The translations under genes were made by a program, and so were the position numbers. The notes below the pieces were generated by a model. That model did no database searches. It was given only the letters and a program-made list of their open reading frames with translations, and had not been told where the DNA came from. A DNA stretch of 20,201 nucleotides from Cyanobacteriota bacterium (lineage in GTDB: Bacteria > Cyanobacteriota > Cyanobacteriia > Leptolyngbyales > Leptolyngbyaceae), in the NCBI GenBank assembly GCA_027482985.1, contig JAIXVO010000253.1, forward strand, positions 1 to 20,201. The letters are read 5' to 3'. This document shows, piece by piece, positions 15,740 through 20,201 of this stretch (its first letter is position 1; each line of letters begins with the position of its first letter).

Positions 15740-16747
15740 CTACTCTTTCAACTCACGGGTCAACAATTCATCAATCTTCAGACCCACGGCTTCTTCGCCA
15801 CCGAAGATCGTCCCCGTCTTCTTCTTGTTGAAGCGCGTCATTGCCACGGGATAAGCCCGCGCTGGCAACGCTACATACTTCACCGCAGAAGCCGCCGCAC
15901 CGCCATTCTTCATATAGTACTGGATGAACTTGTTCACCTCCGGCTTCTTCGCCGACTCCGCATTCACATAGATGAACAGCGGCCGGGAGAGGGGCGTGTA
16001 AGCACCACTCTGAACCGTTTGCACACTGGGCGACACACCATTCACGGAGACTTCGTTAATCCGACCTTTGTTGGCTTCGTAGTAAGCCATCCCAAAGTAA
16101 CCCAGCGCCCCTTTATCGCGACTCACGCCTTGCACCAGGACGTTGTCATCTTCGCTGGCGGTAAAGTCTTTGCGCACCGACTTGGCTTTGCCGTTGATGG
16201 CTTCCGTAAAGTAGTCGAAGGTGCCGGAGTCAGCTCCTGGGCCAAACAACCGCAGGGGTTGGTTGGGGAAGCCACTGCGAACATCTTTCCAATTCTTGAC
16301 CGTGCTGGCGGGTTCCCAAATTTTCTTCAGTTCGGCGGTGGTCAAATTCTTGGCCCAGGTGTTACCTTTGTTGGTCACAACGGTAATCGCGTCATAGGCT
16401 ACGGGTAACTCAATGTATCGCACCCCTTTCGCGGCACAAGCAGCCATCTCTTTCTTCAAGATGGGGCGAGACGCATTAGAAATATCAAGTTCACCCGCAC
16501 AGAACTTTTTGAAACCACCACCCGTCCCGGAAATTCCAACCGTGACTTTCGCGCTCCCTGTCTTTTGGAACCCTTCAGCAACTTTTTCGGTGATTGGATA
16601 AACCGTACTGGAACCATCAATCTTGATGACAGAACTTTGAGAGTTTACCGCAGAAATGGACAGACCGACCACGGCGACCGTTGCCGCAGTTGCACTCAAC
16701 AGTGCGGTGAAGCGGCTTGGCACAAGCTTCACTTGATTAACCACCAT
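15740..16747 (-). CDS. pstS: Phosphate-binding periplasmic protein PstS (SphX/PstS type)
   Basis: A 335-residue periplasmic protein that captures phosphate and delivers it to PstCA. The signal peptide is basic (NQVKLVPSR) then hydrophobic to about residue 33. Phosphate-binding segments include [13 protein letters not shown] (42-54), [20 protein letters not shown] (71-90) with NASRPI after it, and [14 protein letters not shown]. The family includes both PstS and cyanobacterial SphX, and I cannot separate them from this sequence alone. ATG 16745-16747 has GGAG eight bases upstream. Three Pho boxes at 16829-16859 lie roughly 80-110 bases before the start, so phosphate-starvation induction is expected. 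Confidence 0.94.
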   Translation of the reverse strand: MVVNQVKLVPSRFTALLSATAATVAVVGLSISAVNSQSSVIKIDGSSTVYPITEKVAEGFQKTGSAKVTVGISGTGGGFKKFCAGELDISNASRPILKKEMAACAAKGVRYIELPVAYDAITVVTNKGNTWAKNLTTAELKKIWEPASTVKNWKDVRSGFPNQPLRLFGPGADSGTFDYFTEAINGKAKSVRKDFTASEDDNVLVQGVSRDKGALGYFGMAYYEANKGRINEVSVNGVSPSVQTVQSGAYTPLSRPLFIYVNAESAKKPEVNKFIQYYMKNGGAAASAVKYVALPARAYPVAMTRFNKKKTGTIFGGEEAVGLKIDELLTRELKE

Positions 16748-17096
16748 AATTTTGCTCCAGAAGGCTAAGTGTTCAGTTAGACATTCAGGTCTCAGGATAC
16801 TGGGTGATGGTTAAGGGGTCGTGATGACAGGTTATTTGAAGGTTATCTTTTAGTTAAAGTTTTCCAGGGAATAACCGAGTAAACCTTAATTTAAGGTTAA
16901 GGGGAGGGGGGAAAGCGGGTCACCTTTTGGTCTAATGGCGAGAACGAGGGCGGTGTGCGATCGCGGCTGGGGCTAACCGGAAAAAAATCCGTCCTGAAAG
17001 TCCTAGGTTTAACATAGAAAAAGTCAGCGGTTCCGTAGCGATCGCGGCTGGGTTTGTGGTTTAACTGACAACACGTTGATTTAGCGAATTATTTTG
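16748..17096. promoter_or_regulatory. Divergent promoter region of pstS and the PP2C gene
   Basis: This 349-base gap holds the pstS control region (Pho boxes, separate entry) and must also promote the PP2C gene. A perfect 8-bp inverted repeat, AACCTTAA-T-TTAAGGTT (16882-16898), lies next to the Pho boxes and contains a TTAACCT-like half site. Two copies of GCGATCGCGGCTGGG flank its right part (about 16957 and 17039). No gene was found inside. Confidence 0.7.
16829..16859 (-). promoter_or_regulatory. Three Pho boxes at 11-bp spacing (predicted SphR sites)
   Basis: On the minus strand the sequence reads TTTAACT, then ATAACCT, then ATAACCT. The plus-strand GTTA cores begin at 16831, 16842 and 16853, exactly 11 bases apart. 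Cyanobacterial Pho boxes are direct repeats of about 8 bp resembling PyTTAAPyPy(T/A) with 3-bp spacers, bound by SphR. The position about 80-110 bases upstream of the pstS start fits an activator site. Confidence 0.85.
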
Positions 17097-19385
17097 ATGC
17101 ATCGCCCTGAGGTCACGCTGTACTGTGCCAATTCCCTGTGTCAGGCTCCCAACCCGGTTAGCCATCGATTTTGTCAAACCTGCCGGTCGCCTTTAGTTAA
17201 GCAATATCTGTGGTTGGCGGGAGCGGGGAGTAGTGCCGGACAGGCCGGGAGTTTGATCCGCGATCGCTATTGGTGCCAGCAAGATCGCGTGTATTTAGAT
17301 ACCAAACCCGCCCTCCTCCCGGAATTTCCAGAAGCCGTTTCGGAAACCGTTGAACCTTACTTGCGCCTCGTCGGGCTCCAGCCCCACATGCCCCAGGTTT
17401 ACGCCGTCTTACCAGCCACCCCGGACACGCCAGGGGAGCGCTATTGGCTCGAAAAAGCGCCCATTTATCCAGCGGGTGTCGGCAAGCATGAGGCGGCGAT
17501 GACGGAAGGGACGGTGATGCCAGAACTCGCCGCCGTTTGGCAGTATGCCAGTGGGTTACGCCAACTCAACTGGCTGCGGCAGTTGGCGCATCTGTGGCCG
17601 GTTTGTCAAAGCGAACAAGTGGAGCAAACCTTACTAACACCGACTTGTCTGCGGGTGGAAGGGGGGCTGGTGCGGGTGCTGGAGTTACACCGTAGCGCTA
17701 CCGCTTTGAGCCTGGTGGAATTGGGGCAATTCTGGCAGCATTGGCTCCCCGAAGCCCATCCCGAAGTCGCTGACTTCTTGACGCAACTGTGTCACCAACT
17801 ACTCACCCAACAAATTACGACTGCCGACGGGTTACTGAGTGTGCTGGATCAGGCGATCTCGATCGTCAGTCAGTCCTACCAGTACCAGATTCAAATTGCC
17901 ACGCTGACCGATCAAGGGCCCACCCGCCAACGGAACGAAGATGCCTGTGCGCCAGAGAGTGGCAGCGTCTTGACCTTTGACCTGGGGACGGGGCGATCGC
18001 CGCTGGAGTTGCCTGCGGCGATCGTCTGTGACGGCATTGGGGGGCATGAGGGCGGCAACATTGCCTCGAATCTGGCGATCGCCACCCTCCGCCAACAATT
18101 GCAAGCCCTCCCTCGCGACATTCCCATTGCGGCCAGTGATTTAATTCACCAGTTGGATGCCGCCGCCGTCGCCGCCAATGACGCGATCGCGCAGCGCAAT
18201 GACACCGAACATCGGCAAGAACGGCAGCGGATGGGCACGACCCTGGTGATGGCGCTGGTGCAACCGCCAGAGTTATTTCTGACCCATGTGGGCGACAGTC
18301 GCGCTTACCGCATCACCGCTTCCGGCTGTCACCAAATCACGCTAGATGACGATCTGGCCACCCGCGAAACCCGGTTGGGCTATGCCTTATATCGGGAAGC
18401 CCTGCGTCAACCCAGTGCGGGTTCGCTGGTGCAGGCGTTGGGCATGAATTCCTCCACTCTCTTGCGGCCCACTATTCAACGCTATTTGCTGGATGAAGAT
18501 TGCATCTTTTTACTGTGCTCCGACGGTCTGAGCGACAATGATCGCGTTGAGCAGTCCTGGCAATCTTATCTCCTCCCCTTGCTCCAAGGCACTACCGATA
18601 TGGGGACGGTCGCGCACCAATTGGTGGCGATCGCGAATCAGCAAAACGGGCATGATAACGTCACCATCGGGCTGGTGTATTGCCGCGTGCAGCCCAGTCT
18701 CAGCCCAACGGTGGCCCCCTTACCGGCGACCCTCGCCACCCAAGCGCCCCCCGCGACCGCGATCGCCGCCACCCAACTCCCTGCCGATCCCGATGCCCGC
18801 TCCAGTTTACGCACCCAAAATTTCACCGATCCCAAGTTACTCCGGTCAGGGCGAGTGTCCCCCTTCGTGGTCTTGCTGGCAGCGATCGGATTAGGTGGCT
18901 TACTCACGACCGCCTTTTTATATGGCTTATCGTTCCTGGAAACCGCTCAAGCGCCGACCCTGAATCCGGCCACCAGCAATCCTCCCCCCGTTGTGCCCTC
19001 GGTGCCGCCCTTGAACTCAACACCAGCCAGCCCAGCCGCCTTTGCGATCGGGACGCGGGTCCTAGTCAACCGCACCACTCCCGCTGGCGAAGGGATTCCG
19101 CCGATCACCCTGCTTTCCAGCCCGATCGCCGATCCTCCGCCCGATCTCACCAATCTCCCTGTCGGCAGTGTCTTAGAAATTGTCAGCCAGCAACAAGATG
19201 AGGCCAATCAACGCTGGTTAGGTGTGAAGATCTGTTCTGTCCCACCTGGCACTCGTCCCCCAGAGTTGGCGGCATCCGGCGATCGCGGCTGGATTACCGA
19301 AACCGCGATCGCGCCTTTTGTGACCGCAAATGTGAGTCTGACTTCCACTCAACTGGGGCAATGTGGGGCGGAACGGAGGAATTAG
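17097..19385 (+). CDS. Zinc-ribbon/PP2C-type protein phosphatase with membrane helix and SH3-like tail
   Basis: A 762-residue multidomain protein (ATG 17097; the TTG three bases earlier is unlikely). A zinc ribbon comes first: C10, C15, C26, C29 in a C-x4-C-x10-C-x2-C pattern. A poorly conserved region (40-260) looks like the degenerate kinase-like part seen in cyanobacterial relatives; this is inference. The PP2C domain (about 266-529) has all core motifs: RQRNEDA, VCDGIGGHEGG, GTTLVMALV, THVGDSRAYR, LLCSDGLSDND and GHDNVTIGLVY. The metal-binding aspartates are present, so Mn/Mg-dependent Ser/Thr phosphatase activity is expected. A proline/alanine-rich linker, one membrane helix (about 588-613), another proline-rich linker and an SH3b-like domain (about 648-740) follow. 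The catalytic part should be cytoplasmic and the tail outside. Substrates are unknown. It is divergent from pstS. Confidence 0.9.
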   Translation: MHRPEVTLYCANSLCQAPNPVSHRFCQTCRSPLVKQYLWLAGAGSSAGQAGSLIRDRYWCQQDRVYLDTKPALLPEFPEAVSETVEPYLRLVGLQPHMPQVYAVLPATPDTPGERYWLEKAPIYPAGVGKHEAAMTEGTVMPELAAVWQYASGLRQLNWLRQLAHLWPVCQSEQVEQTLLTPTCLRVEGGLVRVLELHRSATALSLVELGQFWQHWLPEAHPEVADFLTQLCHQLLTQQITTADGLLSVLDQAISIVSQSYQYQIQIATLTDQGPTRQRNEDACAPESGSVLTFDLGTGRSPLELPAAIVCDGIGGHEGGNIASNLAIATLRQQLQALPRDIPIAASDLIHQLDAAAVAANDAIAQRNDTEHRQERQRMGTTLVMALVQPPELFLTHVGDSRAYRITASGCHQITLDDDLATRETRLGYALYREALRQPSAGSLVQALGMNSSTLLRPTIQRYLLDEDCIFLLCSDGLSDNDRVEQSWQSYLLPLLQGTTDMGTVAHQLVAIANQQNGHDNVTIGLVYCRVQPSLSPTVAPLPATLATQAPPATAIAATQLPADPDARSSLRTQNFTDPKLLRSGRVSPFVVLLAAIGLGGLLTTAFLYGLSFLETAQAPTLNPATSNPPPVVPSVPPLNSTPASPAAFAIGTRVLVNRTTPAGEGIPPITLLSSPIADPPPDLTNLPVGSVLEIVSQQQDEANQRWLGVKICSVPPGTRPPELAASGDRGWITETAIAPFVTANVSLTSTQLGQCGAERRN

Positions 19386-19489
19386 GGGGGAAGGAGGCAG
19401 GAGTCAGGAGTCAGGAGACGGAATGTGTAGCGATCGCGTAACGCACCAGTCATCTTTGCGATAGCTACGCCAAATTTTTGTTGGGCAGG
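19386..19489. repeat. Short convergent gap with GGAGTCA repeats and an inverted repeat
   Basis: CAGGAGTCAGGAGTCAGGAG at about 19398-19417 holds tandem AGGAGTC units of a kind common between cyanobacterial genes. An imperfect inverted repeat, GTAGCGATCGC (19427-19437) with GCGATAGCTAC (19458-19468), has one mismatch and could help end transcription from either side. Confidence 0.55.
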
Positions 19490-20201
19490 TTAGGCGCTTT
19501 CGCTATTGCCTGGGGCTGGGTGACGCTGACTGGAAACACCCCAGATGCCGGATAGCAGGAGCCAGCCGAGAAGATTGATGCGGGCATCGAAAAAGGTGAC
19601 ATCAAATAAATGAAATACCGTATGGCTGAGAAACGCCACGATGAAGGTGAAGAGTAAGAGGCGATCGCCCTCATCTGGCCAACGCTGTAACTGGCGGACA
19701 CCCTGTGTGACGATCCAACCGACCAGCCCCAATAGCAGCAAGGTCGCAGGCACACCCGTTTCGCACAGCATCATGAGCGGGAAGTTATGGGGATGGCCTA
19801 ACGTGAACCCAGTTTCCTGGAGGTACAACGGGTGGAAGTTGCGTAAGCCCCAGCCGAGCCAGGGGCGTTCCAGGGTCAATGACCAGGCAAACTGCCATTG
19901 GGTCGATCGCAGCGTCGGGATGGGACGATTGGGAAACATTTGATCGGTGAGCCGCGCCCAAAAGAACTGAGGCACAATGGCGCGTAAACCCGTCTGCCAC
20001 GGCGGCGGCGCAAAAGCAGCACCCAGCACCAACCCGATCAACGCCAGCACCCCAGCCACCAACCAGCGCCAACCCCGGTAGACGGCAAACACAAACGCTG
20101 CTCCCGCCGCGATCGCCCAGCCATTGCGCGAGTTCGTCAAAATCAGGGCACCACTATTTAGGATGATGGCGATCGCCAGAAATAGCGTGTTCCGGCGATG
20201 C
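19490..20201 (-). CDS. O-antigen ligase/polymerase-like membrane protein (Wzy_C), 5' end outside window
   Basis: The minus-strand frame is open from the right edge to a TAA at 19490-19492 (236 codons visible). The visible part has several hydrophobic helices, an upstream segment NSGALILTNSRNGW, and the hallmark LGHPHNFPLMMLCETGVPAT (plus-strand about 19740-19800). The H-P-H-N with downstream E-x-G is the signature of the Wzy_C/O-antigen ligase family, which joins or polymerises glycans on the periplasmic side of the inner membrane. The TTG at 20138-20140 is internal, not a start: the frame continues in-family to the edge. The C-terminal tail is short and polar. The exact glycan cannot be told. 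Confidence 0.85.
   Translation of the reverse strand, partial: HRRNTLFLAIAIILNSGALILTNSRNGWAIAAGAAFVFAVYRGWRWLVAGVLALIGLVLGAAFAPPPWQTGLRAIVPQFFWARLTDQMFPNRPIPTLRSTQWQFAWSLTLERPWLGWGLRNFHPLYLQETGFTLGHPHNFPLMMLCETGVPATLLLLGLVGWIVTQGVRQLQRWPDEGDRLLLFTFIVAFLSHTVFHLFDVTFFDARINLLGWLLLSGIWGVSSQRHPAPGNSESA

Noticed and set aside
20072..20140. Start of the O-antigen ligase-like gene at the TTG 20138-20140
   Set aside because: The frame stays open upstream to the window edge with membrane-helix sequence typical of the family, so the gene is cut by the edge.

Overview
The window comes from a cyanobacterium. The octamer GCGATCGC (HIP1) recurs throughout, in genes and between them. Several genes belong to families typical of cyanobacteria: an SLH-plus-OprB porin, a DUF3531 protein, a zinc-ribbon PP2C phosphatase and a plastid ABCI11-like ATPase. 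Tandem heptamer and octamer repeats between genes are of the kind common in filamentous cyanobacteria. The genus cannot be fixed from this sequence alone. No rRNA, tRNA, CRISPR array, transposase or phage gene was seen.

Layout, left to right. (1) 1-1615, minus strand: a STAND-type NB-ARC/TPR ATPase running off the left edge, plus a 151-residue N-terminal module. Both lie in one reading frame, separated by a single TGA. (2) 1793-5418, plus strand: a three-gene ABC-2/Gld-type operon (ATPase, permease, GldG-like protein). An inverted array of heptamer repeats sits between the second and third genes. (3) 5438-6957, minus strand: a DUF3531 protein and a secreted TPR protein. (4) 7125-8644, plus strand: a small ABC ATPase and rsmG. 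(5) 8689-12659: an SLH-domain porin flanked by two membrane-anchored proline-rich proteins that look related to each other and resemble TonB in overall plan. (6) 12915-16747, minus strand: the phosphate transport operon pstS-pstC-pstA-pstB, with three Pho boxes at 11-bp spacing upstream and a strong hairpin between pstS and pstC. (7) 17097-19382, plus strand: a large multidomain PP2C phosphatase divergent from pstS. (8) 19490 to the right edge, minus strand: the C-terminal part of an O-antigen ligase/polymerase-like membrane protein.

How the genes fit together. The pst genes encode a complete high-affinity phosphate importer that appears to be under SphR (PhoB-like) control. The Gld-type operon is a predicted envelope export or remodelling complex of unknown substrate. 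The porin and its two flanking proteins form a likely outer-membrane/periplasm module. The rest are housekeeping or conserved genes of unknown role. The points most worth a second look are the TGA-split STAND gene, the twin TonB-like proteins around the porin, and the repeat array with a shift in codon composition inside the Gld-type operon.
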